Assembly (NCBI GenBank): GCA_963575745.1 | Contig: CAUYUJ010004305.1 | Location: forward strand, 1 to 47,500 | From: Prorocentrum cordatum | Taxonomy: Eukaryota > Sar > Dinophyceae > Prorocentrales > Prorocentraceae | DNA: 47,500 nt | Reading direction: 5' to 3' | Shown here: one piece after another, positions 10,760 to 21,613 of the stretch | How positions within the stretch are numbered: position 1 is the first letter of the stretch | Layout: each line of letters opens with the position of its first letter | Made by a program: the position numbers and the translations under genes | Notes under the pieces: model-generated | What the model was told of the DNA's origin: nothing | What the model saw: the letters and a program-made list of their open reading frames with translations, nothing else | The model's database searches: none

Positions 10760-11800
10760 ACCCCCGTGCGAGAAGAAGTCTCAGGCGAAACGGCTACCGC
10801 ACCACTTCCAAACCTGGCGGCCTCGGAATCCCCGTCGCCCCCGTCGTGCCGCGGTTCGCTCCCGGCGTGTCCCGCCCGTTGCCCGACTGGCGCCTGCGGC
10901 TGATTCCGCTCGCTTGCGCCCGCTGGCTCATCATGCATCGCACCATCGTGATTCGGCGGCCAGCCAGGGGGGAAAGTGAGCGGGGGCGGGCCTTCTCAGA
11001 AGCCTCGGAAGTCCCCAGGCCTTCTGAGAGGTTCTCCCCAAGCCTTCCCCAGAAACGCAGGAAGCTTCTCGGAAGACCGGAGGGCCTCGGAGAAGCCCTC
11101 GACGCCTTCTGAGGTCTCCTCCTTTTCCACGTCCCCCCTGCGCAGTATTCAGGAGCCCTCGTTTTGCAGTGCATGGACAAGCAATGTGGAAAACAACTGT
11201 TAAACAGTATGTATTGTCTTTCCATTGACCCGATAGATGCTTAGGTGCAATCTCTCATTGCCGCTTCTCCTGCGCGGCATGCACTTTTCACCCTGCTGAG
11301 CCGATGTGTCGTGCGACATGGCTTGCGAACGAACGAAACTGCGTTCGCCGACGAAAGAAATCTCAGGCGAAAAATGGACTGGGCGCACCACTTCTGGACT
11401 GGGCGGCCTGGGGCTCCCCGTCCCCCAAGGGTCTCTTCGGGGGTCCGACTGCACGACTCTCAGATCCCTCCGGCGAACCGGCGAACTGCTTCTCAACACC
11501 ACCGTTAGCACCCTGCTTCACCACTGGTGGACTCCTTTGGTCTCTTCCGTGGTCCTGTCTCGCCACTGCTAGAGCCTTGTTGCACCACTGTGTAAACAAC
11601 ATCGCGCAACATCACGCCCCCCGCCTCTCTGCGCATTTCTCGAGCAAGATCGATCCGTGCGTCCAGGGCCCGGAAGCGGGCAAACAGGTCCCACTCAGAA
11701 AAACTGCAACGCCAGGACCTCTGGGGCTGCGCGAGGCGGCAGGCAGACCCGGAAACCGTGGAGCCTATCTAGAAGCCCCCCAAATAGGGTCCGAGTAGAT
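10760..11800. other. Gene-poor interval
   Basis: Contains CTTCTCAGAAGCC/GGCCTTCTGAGAGG-like short palindromic repeats at 10990-11115. Overlapping frames on both strands have mixed composition and no recognised motif. Confidence 0.45.
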
Positions 11801-11819
11801 GGGCTCGGAGGAGCGCGCC

Positions 11820-11942
11820 GCATCGCCGACAGAACGGCGATGCATCAGCGCCGTCGGCGATACATCGGCGACCTCGGCATGAAGCAAAACGGGATCCATC
11901 CACATCGAGCCGCATCCCCGATGCATCGCCGACGCGGCGCGA
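11820..11942. repeat. GATGCATCGGCGATG-type palindromic repeat, copy 2
   Basis: Several interleaved inverted copies of CATCGCCGA, GGCGATGCATC and CGATGCATCGCCGACGCGGC. Related to the repeats at 2142-2216 and 41440-41475. Confidence 0.5.
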
Positions 11943-12114
11943 TTTGGGAGTCGCTTGGTGGGGGAGGCGATCAATGAAGGGGGTGAGGAAATGTGCACTT
12001 TTCGGGCCCCAGATCCTTTTTTACCTAACAGCGTTTGCTGATAGGTTTCTAGTAGGCTCAAAAGAAAGCATCATGACTCCTCAGGGGGGTCTGGGCGGGT
12101 GCCGGGGAGGAGAA

Positions 12115-12757
12115 CCGGGAATCGTTTTTCGCCAACAGTCACACACTTCGTGCTCTTCGACCTCCCAGAACTCCATTCCCGGGCCACATTCTGGAGAACC
12201 GGGAACAGAGCCGGGCTCGCTTTTCGCCAACAGTCACACACTTCGTGCTCTTCGACCTCCCAGAACTCCATTCCCGGGCCACATTCTGGAGAACCGGGAA
12301 CAGAGCCGGGCTCATTTTTCGTCAACAGTTACACACTTCGTGCTCTTCGCGAACTCCCAGAACTCCATTCCCGGGCTACATTTTGAGTGCCCGGAGCCAA
12401 CTGTAGGCCACTTCGTGCTCTTCGAGTTCCCAGAACTCAATTCCCGGGCCACATTTTGGATGCCCGGAGCCAACTGTAGGCCACTTCGTGCTCTTCGATT
12501 TCCCAGAACTCCATTCCCGGGCCACATTTTGGATGCCCGGAGCCAACTGTAGGCCACTTCGTGCTCTTCAAGTTCCCAGAACTGCATTCCTGGGCATGAT
12601 TTTGAATGCCCGGAGCCAACTGTAGGCCACTTCGTGTTCTTCGAGTTCCCAGAACTCCATTCCCGGGCCACATTTTGAATGCCCGGAGCCAACTGTAGGC
12701 CACTTCGTGCTCTTCGAGTTCCCAGAACTCCATTCCCGGGCCACATTTTGATGCTGA
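12115..12757. repeat. Two-phase satellite: 95-bp units then 73-bp units
   Basis: The landmark CTTCGTGCTCTTCGA recurs with a 95-bp period three times (about 12146, 12241, 12336). It then shifts to an exact 73-bp period (12411, 12484, 12557, 12630, 12703). Both unit types share CCCAGAACTCCATTCCCGGG; the 95-bp units carry GGAGAACCGGGAACAGAGCC and the 73-bp units carry GCCCGGAGCCAACTGTAGGC. The 73-bp units are nearly identical, suggesting recent amplification. Open frames are a by-product of the repeat. Confidence 0.9.
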
Positions 12758-13625
12758 TGCAGAGGCTGAGAATGGTGATGCTGATGCTGAGGCTGAGGCT
12801 GAGGCAGGCAGGCTGAGGCTGATGAGGCTGAGGCAGGCTGAGGCTGAGGCCGAGGCTGAAGGCAGGCTGAGGCAGACGCTGAGGCAGGCTGAGGCTGAGG
12901 CAGGCTGAGGCTGAGGCTGAGGCTGAGGCAGGCTGATGCTGAGGCAGGCTGAGGCTGAGGCTGAGGCTGAAGGCAGACTGAGGCTGAGGCAGGCTGAGGC
13001 AGACGCTGAGGCAGGCTGATGCTGAGGCAGGCTGAGGCTGAGGCTGAGGCTGAGGCGGATGCAGGCTGATGCTGAGGCAGGCTGAGGCACAGAGGCTGAG
13101 GCTGAAGGCAGACTGAGGCTGAGGCTGAAGCAGGCTGAGGCTGAGGCAGGCTGAGGCTGAGACTGAGGCAGGCTGATGCTGAGGCAGGCTGAGGCTGAGG
13201 CTGAGGCAGGCTGAGGCTGAGGCAGGCTGAGGCTGAGGCTGAGGCTGAGGCTGAGGCTGAGGCTGAGGCAGGCTGAGGCTGAGGCTGAGGCAGGCTGATG
13301 CTGAGGCAGGGTGAGGCTGAGGCTGAGGCTGATGCAGGCTGAGGCTGAGGCAGGCTGAGGCTGAGGCCGAGGCTGAAGGCAGGCTGAGGCTGAGGCTGAA
13401 GCAGGCTGAGGCTGAGGCTGAGGCAGGCTGAGGCTGAGGCTGAAGCAGGCTGATACTGAGGCAGGCTGAGGCTGAGGCAGGCTGAGGCACAGAGGCTGAG
13501 GCTGAAGGCAGACTGAGGCTGAAGGCAGACTGAGGCTGAGGCTAAAGCAGGCTGAGGCTGAGGCTGAGGCAGGCTGAGGCTGAGGCTGAGGCAGGCTGAT
13601 ACTGAGGCAGGCTTAGGCTGTGACT
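12755..13625. repeat. AGGCTG hexanucleotide satellite (~870 bp)
   Basis: An almost unbroken array of GAGGCT units with regular AGGCAGGCT, GATGCT and GAAGGCAGAC variants, giving a higher-order pattern. It directly follows the 73-bp satellite. The long minus-strand frame (Gln/Pro/Ala/Ser repeats) is an artefact of the 6-bp period. Confidence 0.92.
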
Positions 13626-14302
13626 GCGACTGCCGCTGCCACTGCGACTGTCATCGCGAATGCGACTGCGACTGCGAGAACAGCAGAACTCTACAACTGG
13701 ATTCTCATCTGAATCTTAAGGGGAATGCTTCCATATATGCTTCTACACATCGCTGTTAGGTTGCTTTGCCGGGATAATTTTACCCCAGAGGGCCCCTAGA
13801 ACCCCCCAGGGTAAGCCCCGCTGCCCCCCCGATGCATCGCCCCCCCCTCATTAATTACGCGACGCCCAGCCCCACCTACTCGGACCCCATCCGGGAGGCC
13901 TTCGTCGGGAAGCGCACGACCCAGGTACGGGTGACTCAGGACGCGCTCGTCGAAAATCTTCGGCAGATCCGAATTCCAGCTTACTCGAGTCTTACGCTTC
14001 CCCGAATTGACCATCACTACCTTGACCTCTCGCACCTCGGATCCTCGCTCGTGGGCAAGCCGGGCGGGCCTCTCTGGGTCTCGCTGGCAGCGCCTCGTGG
14101 ACGGAGGCCGCTGCCGCGGGCGCCTGGCGCGCCGGGGAGGACCGCCTCGCCGGAGCCCGGCGCCGCCAGAGCTCGACTCAGTCAAGCTCGCTTGCTGGCA
14201 TGATCCATCTCCCTCGCCCCACGCTTTTTCAAGCAACGCTGGGCCGAACTTGCGTGGTGTACACATGTCCTTTCGGGCCTCGCCACGCCCCCCCCCCCAC
14301 TA

Positions 14303-14455
14303 TACATGGAAAGGAAGAAGAACGCTCTTGTCCTTGCACGCGCTAGTGAGCTCAATGATGGGGCCAAAGACGGCAATATTAAGCCCACGAGTATGCCCAG
14401 GACTGAACCAGATTACGTGGCCGCTATCATTGAGAATGGCTTTCGACAGTGGATA
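14303..14455 (-). CDS. Possible coding fragment, unknown
   Basis: The minus-strand frame reads SYPLSKAILNDSGHVIWFSP, then GHTRGLNIAVFGPIIELTSA and a short basic/hydrophobic end. Its balanced amino-acid composition differs from the repetitive frames around it. No start, domain or family is recognised. Just upstream lies the 28-bp dispersed repeat. It could be an exon or a decayed fragment of a larger gene; equally it may be chance. Confidence 0.25.
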
Positions 14456-14463
14456 TGAGACTG

Positions 14464-14491
14464 GGGCCGAGCGGTCATTCACTGTCCCTGG
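14464..14491. repeat. 28-bp dispersed repeat, copy 2
   Basis: Identical to the block at 9853-9880 over 28 bases. Confidence 0.6.
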
Positions 14492-15429
14492 GCGTGTGGC
14501 TGAAGTGGGATTCCGCGGTGCGGTTTGTCGTTGTTCGTTGTTTTTGTTGTCGTCCTCGCCCACGACCGCCCCGCGACCCGCCTGCGACCCAACCCGCGAC
14601 CAACACCGCGACTCTACCCCGCGCCCGCCCTTTCACGTGCTGCGTACCAGCGCCGATGCCGAACGTATACCCAAACGGGAATTGGCACAGCATCTTCGTG
14701 CACGCGGGAAGGCACACCGCGACCGCCACCGGCTGACACACCAAAGGGGGCGCGGGACGCGATAACATGTGCGGGAGAGGAGGGTCGGAAAGATGGGAAG
14801 ATGTAGGCGGGTAGGTACTTAGGTCGCTGTCTTCCCGTAGGAGATTGTATGTTGTGCCCGCGGGCCTGGGTCCTTTGGCAGAGGTTCGCAGGGCATAAAG
14901 GAGCGACTGCGTCGACTCTGCGATGTCCACCACTAAGGGGTAAAACGGTTCAGGGTATGAACCTCTTTCGCGTTGAAAAAACAATGCGCCTTCTGCATGA
15001 AACGAAACGGAAAAAAGGGAACAGCTCGGGCGCGGAAGTCGGCCGACCTCCGCGCTCCAAAACCAAAAAAGTGGTCGCGGTAAGAGGAAACGACGCTTAC
15101 ACAGGGCAGGAGCAGAGGCAATACGATAAGGTCCCTCTCGTGTCCGGTGCTCAGACGAGACTGTTATGCCTCGCTTGCTCGGGTGTGCAAGCCGCACCCA
15201 AGACAGCGAAGCAAAGAAGCGACTTAAGCATTGAAGACCTCCTACTCAACAGGGCCCTACTCAAATATGCGCGAGTGAGAGTAGCTGAACACAGAAAACC
15301 TCGTTTGACCAGGTCCCTAATAACAGATGTCCAGGATCATTGTATTCGAACGGAACACGCAGTTGCTCACTTGAACAATCCGCCCTCCGAAACCTACTGT
15401 TCCCCAACCATCTCCTGGAAGCAGACCAT

Positions 15430-15459
15430 TCACTGGCATGCTGATATCTTCGTGTCTCT

Positions 15460-15490
<31 letters not shown>

Positions 15491-17001
15491 CTTCCCCATT
15501 CTTGACATTTTGCCCAACGGACCTCGCATCGCGAACGTGGTCCGTGATTGTGATCACCCGATGACTTATGCAAATCACAATTCTCCTCATTGAGGTTGCT
15601 GTGGCAGGAAATTGGCATGTTTTTCATGTGCCGCTCTTCGCTCAATATGATCGCGTTGTGGCCGTTGATGAGCTTCTCGCCCGTGACATCGCAGATGAGT
15701 TCGGGGCCGATGCTGCCATTCGGTCGTAGGGTCGGCCCTCATATCTCGAGCGTCGCACAAGATGATGTCGTCAGTCTGTTGGGTACGGAGCTCGTCCGAT
15801 AACCGCCGCAAGTGGCCCACCATACTGTTCCCGAAGGCGGGCGAACAGGGTCCATGGCCAAGGTGAAGACGGACGTTCCGTCCAGGACCAGCTCGGCTGG
15901 CATGGCGTAGCCTCATCCTTCCCTCAGCCCCCCGATCTCCCCTGCCGAAGCGGGTCCGTGCGCCGTCTCGTGGACCGTCAGGAGGTGCGCCTGTAGGCCA
16001 CCACCTGCGCCGCGGGCTGCGAACAGCTCTGAGCCGAATTCTGATCGACGCGCAAATTTGTGAGATCGGCTCGCGGCGTCGAGCAGGTGGCAAATCTCCT
16101 CAGCCCTACTGCGACACTTGCCCGAACGCAGGTGCGCGGCACCCCGCGTGCCGCAGCCGGTCTCCTCCTGGCGGTCGAACGGGACGCAGAGTCCGGCCGC
16201 GCACTCCATCGCCAGGCATGTGATGCGCGCCTGGATGTTCTGCGTCACCAGGACGACGGAGTTGTGCTGCATCGCGCGCCTGATGAGCAGCTCGTTCGAG
16301 GTCCTCTGCAGCGCGACGATGTAGACGACAATGCGGCGCGGCGCGGGCAGCGCGTAGGCTGCTGCACCGAGGGGGGAGACGAAGAGGTCTGGAGGTGGAC
16401 CTCCGCCCCGCTCGTCGGCCTCCGACCTTTCCAAGTCGATGTGCCTTATGGGGATCGTGGCGTCGATCTACTCACCCTGGTCGAGCGTCACGGTGCCGTC
16501 GGCACTGCGGTACTGGTGGGCTTCGCAGTTGGTAAAGTCGTCGTATATCACTTTTCATTTTGCGGCAGACGCTGTCGATGTGGCTGATAAGCTGGTCGAC
16601 GTGCGCCTTGCGTCCCGCGCACTTCGGGTCGTCAGCGTGCTTGGGAACAGCATGCGCACTAGCTCCGAGCCGGTGGTGCCATATGTGCCCGAACTCTCGC
16701 TTCAGACTTCGAGCGCAAAACCCCACCGCGTCGGCCTGGTGTTGCACTCAGGTGGGCGAATGGCCCTGGCGAGCTTCATGGAGAGGGCTCTGGGCGCATC
16801 CTTGCAAACCGTGCCCAGCTTCATGCAGCGCAAGCATTCGGTCCACTCGCCGAAGGGCTCGTAGCTTGGAGCCTGCCTGAGGATGGCTGCACTGCTGGGT
16901 GGCTGGGTGAAGCGATAACCACAATGACGAGGAGCAGGAGGAGAACGAGGAGGAGGAATAGGAGAAACAGGAGCTGGCGGAGGTAGCAACGCTTCAGGCA
17001 T
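15430..17001 (-). pseudogene. Decayed or multi-exon minus-strand protein-coding region, unknown
   Basis: Protein-like stretches lie on the minus strand in shifting frames. In order they are: YEPFGEWTECLRCMKLGTVC (about 16860-16790); GHIWHHRLGASAHAVPKHAD with HVDQLISHIDSVCRKMKSDI (about 16690-16545); RTSNELLIRRAMQHNSVVLV with TQNIQARITCLAMECAAGLC (about 16310-16185); AFGNSMVGHLRRLSDELRTQ plus QTDDIILCDARDMRA (about 15840-15730); and GSIGPELICDVTGEKLINGH with ILSEERHMKNMPISCHSN (about 15720-15590). Each reads naturally, but consecutive pieces sit in different frames without obvious introns. Plus-strand frames here look like antisense shadows. I do not recognise the family. Confidence 0.5.
15459..15493. 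repeat. (CT)n microsatellite
   Basis: Pure TCTCTC run of about 33 bp at the 3' edge of the decayed minus-strand coding region. Confidence 0.9.
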
Positions 17002-17039
17002 CGGCCCTAGCTTCGCGCAGCGTCAAACAAAACCTGCGG

Positions 17040-17240
17040 AGGAAGCGGAGGGGGGGGGAGAAAGAGGACGAGGAGGAGGAGGAGGAGGAGCAGGAGGAGG
17101 AGGCAGGAGGAGGAGGGGAGGAGAGGAGGAGGAGGAGGAGGAGGAGGAGGAGAGGAGGAGGAGGGCAGAAGGCGGAGGAAGAGGTGGAGGAGGAGGAGGA
17201 AGGAGGAGGAGGAGGAGGAGGAGGAGGAGGGGCACACTTC
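17040..17240. repeat. GGA/GAG purine tract (left arm of a purine/pyrimidine mirror)
   Basis: Near-continuous GGAGGA on the plus strand. About 270 bp downstream, at 17508-17800, the plus strand is an equally long CCT tract, so the two could pair as long imperfect inverted arms around 17241-17507. Confidence 0.85.
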
Positions 17241-17507
17241 CGGCAAGCGAGTGCGGCCGGCGTCGCACAGGCGCATGTGGCTAAAGGGGCCGATTGCGCG
17301 CGCATGCTCGCGCCTTCGCGGCGCTGCAACATCAGCGCCTCCAGCAGGCCGAGGCCCGAGGGCGTGGCCGCAGCGCAAGAGCAAAAGTGGAATGCGCCGC
17401 CCACCAGGCGAGGCATGCCCGCGAAGAGAGTGCGCATGCTGTTTTTCCTAAACATCCCTACTCCCTCCGATATCCTCATCCATCCTCACTTGATCTCCTC
17501 CTGATTA

Positions 17508-17800
17508 CGCCTCTTCCTCCTCCTCCTCCTCCTTCTTCCATCCTCCTCCTCCTCCTCCCTCCCTCCCTCCCTCCCCTCCCTCCCCTCCTCCCCTCCCTCC
17601 CTTCCTCCCTCCCTCCCTCCCCTCCCTCCCTGCCTGTCATCCCTCCACTGCCTCGCTCCGCATCCCCAGCCTCCATCTCCCGCCCCCTCCTCCTCCTCCT
17701 CCTCCTCCTCCTCCTCCTCCTCCTCCTCCTCCTCCTCCTCTCCTCCCCCTCCTCCCTTCGCTCTCCTCCCTCCCCTGCCTCCTCCCTCCCTTCCCTACAG
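17508..17800. repeat. CCT/CTCC pyrimidine tract (right arm)
   Basis: CCTCCT and CCCTCC runs, including about 60 bp of pure CTC units at 17686-17745. Polypyrimidine counterpart of 17040-17240. Another CCT tract lies at 18190-18300. The sequence between (17810-18190) shows no gene. Confidence 0.85.
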
Positions 17801-18463
17801 TGTCCTGACTCCCCTCCATGCCCCCGCTCTCCTTCGTGCCCCTGCCCCGCGCCTGCAGCCCCCTCCAGCCCTGCTGCCTCCTCCTCCTCAGCGGCGGCTC
17901 GCCTGGGCTGTCCGGGCCAGCCGGCCCCGGGGCGCAGGCGGCGAGAAGCCACGAGAGGGCTGGCGCGCGGGCGGGGGGGCGGCGGGTGCAGGTGCGAGCG
18001 CAGGTGCGAGCCACAGTGTTGGCTTCAAGCTTCAAACCGGGATCGCTGCTGCGTGGGAAGTGTATCAGCACCAGCTTCGCGTCAATGATCGCACGTCTTT
18101 CCTCCTCGCCATCCACGCCGTCCTCTGCTTCCTCCTGGATGTTCGTACTTGCCCGTGAGATCGAGCCCCTCAATAATTCACGCCGTGTCTCCTCCTCCCT
18201 CCTCCTCCCCCCTCCTCCACCTCCTCCTCCTACTACTCCTCCTCCTCCTCCTCCACCTCCTCCTCATCCTCCTCCTCCTCCTCTTCCTCCTAGTCGCTGT
18301 CGTCAAAATTGTCGTTCCCCTCCATTTCCTCTCCCTTGGCGTCGCATGCCAATCTCACCACCTGGTATTGCCACGAGTTGCAACGCGGCTCTGGAACATT
18401 ATGTAATTCCACCCAAGGACGTAACATCGCAGGCCACGCATGGAGCACACGAATGGCATGTGT

Positions 18464-18467
18464 GTGC

Positions 18468-18502
<35 letters not shown>

Positions 18503-18503
18503 T
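18464..18503. repeat. (TA)n followed by (GA)n microsatellite
   Basis: A short TATATA run at 18469-18482 followed directly by AGAGAG repeats. Confidence 0.85.
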
Positions 18504-18889
18504 AATCATCGCGCGCGCTCAAGTTCTAGCTGGGCTTGATCGGCTAACTCATGTAATTTCATGTTGGTCGCTTCTTGCGTCCAGGGACTCTCTTGGAGGC
18601 CCTGCGCAAGCCTCGGCATCGTATAGAAGAGGAAGTGCGGAACCGCAGAACTCATTACATTTCCTGCTGGGTATTCAAAAAATTGGGGCCCTCAAAAGCT
18701 TCCTGGGCTCTTTTTTGGGAGGTGAGGGGGGTCTGAATTGCGGTCTGTTGTGCAAGAGTAGACCGGGGGGCCAAACTTGAACAAAAAAAGGAATTGTGGT
18801 ATTTCCCTGCTTTTCCGATTCCAAAGCGTTGTTCGGCGCTGTCTTTTGTTTGTGCCTCGCGGGTTTTGTTAGCCGGGCCCCTCAAGGGT

Positions 18890-19830
18890 GTGGGATCTTC
18901 GGGACCCCCTGGGACTTCTAGAGGCCTTCTGGCGGCCTGGAGAGCCGTCGGAAGGGTATCTCGGGCTGCGCGGGATGGTGTTGGGCCGTTCTTTACGTTC
19001 TGGGGGGTTCCTTGGGATCGTCATGGGCTGTCCTTCGGCGTATTGGGGCCTCCCCCGGGAAGCCGGGAGGCGCGGTACCGGCCAGATGTCAGGGGATGTG
19101 TGGGACCCCGGGGTAGGAGTTCCAATCTGAAAAAAAGACAGGAATTCTTGGTGTAAAAAAATCTTCGATCTTCGAGGGTTGGAAGCGGGAAAACGTGAGG
19201 AGGCGAACAACTTTTAGAAAAACCATGGTAAATCAACGATTTTACCATCATTGGGCTCTGTCGGGGCGGCTCTCGCAACTTTCTCGGGCTGTTCTTGGAG
19301 CCTCGTCGGGGTCTTTTGGGGGCCTCTCAAGGATCGGGGGTGTGTTGGGGGCTTCTGGAGGGTCCCGGAAGCCTTTCGGAGGTCTCGGGAAGCCTCCTGC
19401 TCCCTCTCTTTGGCCCATTTTGGGTCTGTTATGGGGTGGTCTGGGGCTGTCCTGGGCGCCTCTTCGGCAGTCTTGGAGCCTTCTTGGCACGTCTCGGGGC
19501 CGTCCTGAGGGTCTCTTTGGTGGTCTTGGGGCGGCCTTGGGAGCCTCTTCGGCGCTCTTGGACCGTTGAAGCTCGAACACGCGAGAAGCCAAAAACATTA
19601 AAAACAATGAAAGTCTACGACCTTGGCCTCTTCGGGCCGTCCCGGGACGCCTCTCGGACCTCTCTCGGGGTCTGGGAGCCGTCGGAAGGCTGACTTGGGC
19701 TGCTTGGGAGCGTCTTGAACCATCCTTTCGCATTCTGGGCGCTCCTGGGGGTCGTCTTGGGCCCTCCTGGAAAGCTGTGGAGGCTCCCCGGAACGCCCGG
19801 GGGAACGGTGCCGGGAGATTCCCCGAAATG
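18890..19830. repeat. Degenerate GC-skewed short-period repeat (TCTTGGGGGCC type)
   Basis: G/T-biased sequence with recurring CTTGGGGGC, TCTCGGG, GGAGCCTC and GGGCTGT words at irregular ~10-30 bp spacing. The complementary composition (C/A-biased, GGCCCCCAAGAGG) reappears at 39100-39370. Frames through it are biased to Gly/Leu/Ser/Trp or Pro/Arg and have no motif. Confidence 0.55.
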
Positions 19831-19864
19831 TGGCGGGGAGGCATGGCACCCATGACCGGGGGGG

Positions 19865-19867
19865 CGC

Positions 19868-19927
<60 letters not shown>

Positions 19928-20012
19928 ATATATAATGTTTCTTATTATACATATTATAACATATATATATATGTATAGATATTATGTATATATATATATA
20001 TATACAAGTGGC
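19865..20012. repeat. (TA)n microsatellite
   Basis: TATATA array with TATATATGTATA and ATTATATATAATG interruptions. Confidence 0.95.
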
Positions 20013-20207
20013 ACGTGTGTGCCCAGGCTCATACAAAAAACTGAAGGGGCGTTTGAAGCAGGAGTGAAATGCAACATCGAAGTCGCACTCGAGCGCAAGT
20101 GGGGTTGCCACACCTTGCGATGTGTGTACCAGGGCCCCCAGGAAGCCTTAGGAGGCCCGACTTGGATACCAGAAGAGGCTCCAGGAGGCCCCAGGATTGT
20201 GAGTGTT

Positions 20208-20330
20208 GTGCGTGTGTGTGTGTGTGTGTGATGTATGCTTCGTGTGGTGCGTGCTTTTTGTGTGCTGTAGGTGTTGTGTGTGTGTGTGTGTGTGCGTGTG
20301 TGTGTGTTATGTTTGTCTAGCGTGTGATGT
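20208..20330. repeat. (TG)n microsatellite
   Basis: TGTGTG runs with GTGTGTGCG and GTTGTG interruptions. Confidence 0.9.
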
Positions 20331-20367
20331 GTTGGGCGTGATTTGTGTCTCTGTGTGTATGTAGTTC

Positions 20368-20605
20368 TGAAGCCCCAGGAGGCCCCAGGAGGCCCCAGGC
20401 GGCCTCAGGAGGCCCCAGGAGACCCCAGGAGGCTTCAGGAGACCCCAAGAGGCTCCAGGAGGCCGCAGGAGGCCCCAGGAGGTTTCAGGACACCCCCAGG
20501 AGGCTCCGAGGCGGGGTCTGGGGTGCCAGAAGGTTCAGAAGGCCCAGGAGGCCCCAGGAGGTTCCAGGAGGCCCCCAGGAGGCTCCGAGGCGGGGTCTGG
20601 GGCTC
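20368..20605. repeat. CCCCAGGAGG 11-12 bp tandem repeat
   Basis: Repeated GGCCCCAGGAGGC units with AGGTTCCAGG, AGGCTCCGAGG and GACCCCAGG variants. GGCTCCGAGGCGGGGTCTGG occurs twice (about 20502 and 20581), marking a ~79-bp higher-order period. Confidence 0.85.
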
Positions 20606-20769
20606 GATTTTGGAAGGATTTTTCAAGCGAAACAGCCATTCACTCAGAATCGGGGTCACAATTATTGAAATTACCATGTGTTTCTGAAGGTTTTATGCTA
20701 AAATGGTGAATTTCCCATGTGTTTTTGGACCCTGACGTCGCGATGTGCGTGAGGGGTGCCACCGATTTT

Positions 20770-20801
20770 CAAAAAAAAAAAAAAAAAACAAAAAAAAAAA
20801 A
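20770..20801. repeat. Poly(A) tract
   Basis: A run of about 28 A with one C interruption, preceded by GATTTTC and followed by ATCG. No gene or repeat body can be seen upstream that would make it a retroposon tail. Confidence 0.8.
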
Positions 20802-20883
20802 TCGAGGATGTCCCGAGCGAAACGCCCAGAAAAATCGCGGACGCGTGCGCACCAATCGCCTCTGAGCTCTACTTCTGAGAGGT

Positions 20884-21008
20884 GCGTATAAATATATACC
20901 ATATATAATATATAATATAAATATATATAATATACATATATACATATATACATATATATATTATATATATATATATATAGATATGTATATAATATATATA
21001 TATATCTC

Positions 21009-21032
<24 letters not shown>
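20884..21032. repeat. (TA)n microsatellite at the left edge of the 17-kb element
   Basis: TATATA array that stops at CAGAATGTCGGCGG. A matching TA/TG array begins immediately outside the right edge (38211-38310). This suggests that a single microsatellite was split by insertion. Confidence 0.9.
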
Positions 21033-21038
<6 letters not shown>

Positions 21039-21039
<1 letters not shown>

Positions 21040-21117
21040 TCGGCGGTGCCCCGTGGCACGACCCCCCCCCGCCTTCCCGGGGGGGGGGTCGTACAGGGCG
21101 CGCCGGGTGCCGCCGAC
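21039..21117. repeat. Left terminal GC hairpin
   Basis: Outer arms GTCGGCGGTGCC and GGTGCCGCCGAC (10 of 12 pairing) surround inner arms ACGACCCCCCCC and GGGGGGGGTCGT. The same plan, GGCGGTGC..CGACCCCC..GGGGG..CG..GCACCGCC, is seen inverted at 38134-38208. Confidence 0.8.
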
Positions 21118-21128
21118 GCTGGAAGCCC

Positions 21129-21160
21129 CCTGAAGGCCCTCGGCCTTACTAATTGTTAGC
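21129..21160 (+). repeat. Inner terminal inverted repeat, left
   Basis: CCTGAAGGCCCT followed, after a short variable stretch, by TTACTAATTGTTAGC. It pairs with the inverted copy at 37457-37489; the first 12 bases match exactly and the outer half of the next 20 is weaker. Confidence 0.7.
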
Positions 21161-21303
21161 AGCAGTTGTAAGTAGGTTATAAGTAAGTTGCAACTAGGTT
21201 GCAAGTAAGTTATAACCATTAGTAATGTTACTAAGTCGGCTAACTCGGGCGGTGCATTTGGAGGTAGATAGCTTGAGTTAGCGAAGTTGCTAACTTCGCT
21301 AAC
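21161..21303. promoter_or_regulatory. Subterminal GTTA/TAAC palindrome cluster
   Basis: Dense GTTATAA, GTTGCAA, TTAGTAATGTTACTAA (21219-21234) and a perfect 12-bp-arm hairpin GTTAGCGAAGTT/AACTTCGCTAAC (21277-21303). The right subterminal zone (37400-37456) has related AGTTATAACT and GTTAATAAC strings. Subterminal repeats of this kind are transposase-binding sites in CACTA-like elements; here that role is inferred. Confidence 0.5.
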
Positions 21304-21545
21304 TTTTACATGCTTACTTGAAAACAGAGTTGCTGCATCGGGTTTTCCTTGGATGTTGCCTCCAGAAACGCATGCATGTGTTTGGATTTTCGGGATCACG
21401 CATATCGGAAATCATGATCCAGACTTGCGTGCGAACGCATTCAGAATATTGTATCGAGCGTTACAAGAATGTTGTGCCTTGCAAATGCAACATATCATTT
21501 CGAATTCGCAACCCTCTGTTGCACATGTTTTTGAATGTCACTAGA

Positions 21546-21572
21546 GTTTGGGCTCCAGCCGTTTGGGCGAGG
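21546..21572 (+). promoter_or_regulatory. Possible tandem relict spliced leader before gene A
   Basis: GTTTGGGCTCCAG followed directly by AGCCGTTTGGGCGAGG resembles two consecutive dinoflagellate spliced leaders (core AGCCATTTTGGCTCAAG), about 40 bp before the gene A start. Both share the TTTGGGC variant seen in the clearer relicts at 33195 and 35131. Tandem relict leaders are known from dinoflagellate genes that re-entered the genome via cDNA. Confidence 0.45.
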
Positions 21573-21613
21573 ATTGCTGCTGGCGCTTGTGGCGTCCTCC
21601 TGCACGCGGCGTG

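Noticed and set aside
12312-13490. 392-codon minus-strand frame
   Set aside because: It is entirely the translation of the 73-bp and 6-bp satellites.
14849-15505. 218-codon plus-strand frame
   Set aside because: No recognisable motif, it ends in a translated CT microsatellite, and no leader or splice signals are seen. I could not separate it from chance.
16060-16587. 175-codon plus-strand frame
   Set aside because: Its Arg/Asp/Val/His-rich character is what antisense of a GC-rich gene looks like; the minus strand reads more naturally.
20770-20801. Retroposon poly(A) tail
   Set aside because: No retrocopy body, target duplication or leader could be found upstream; treated as a simple A tract.
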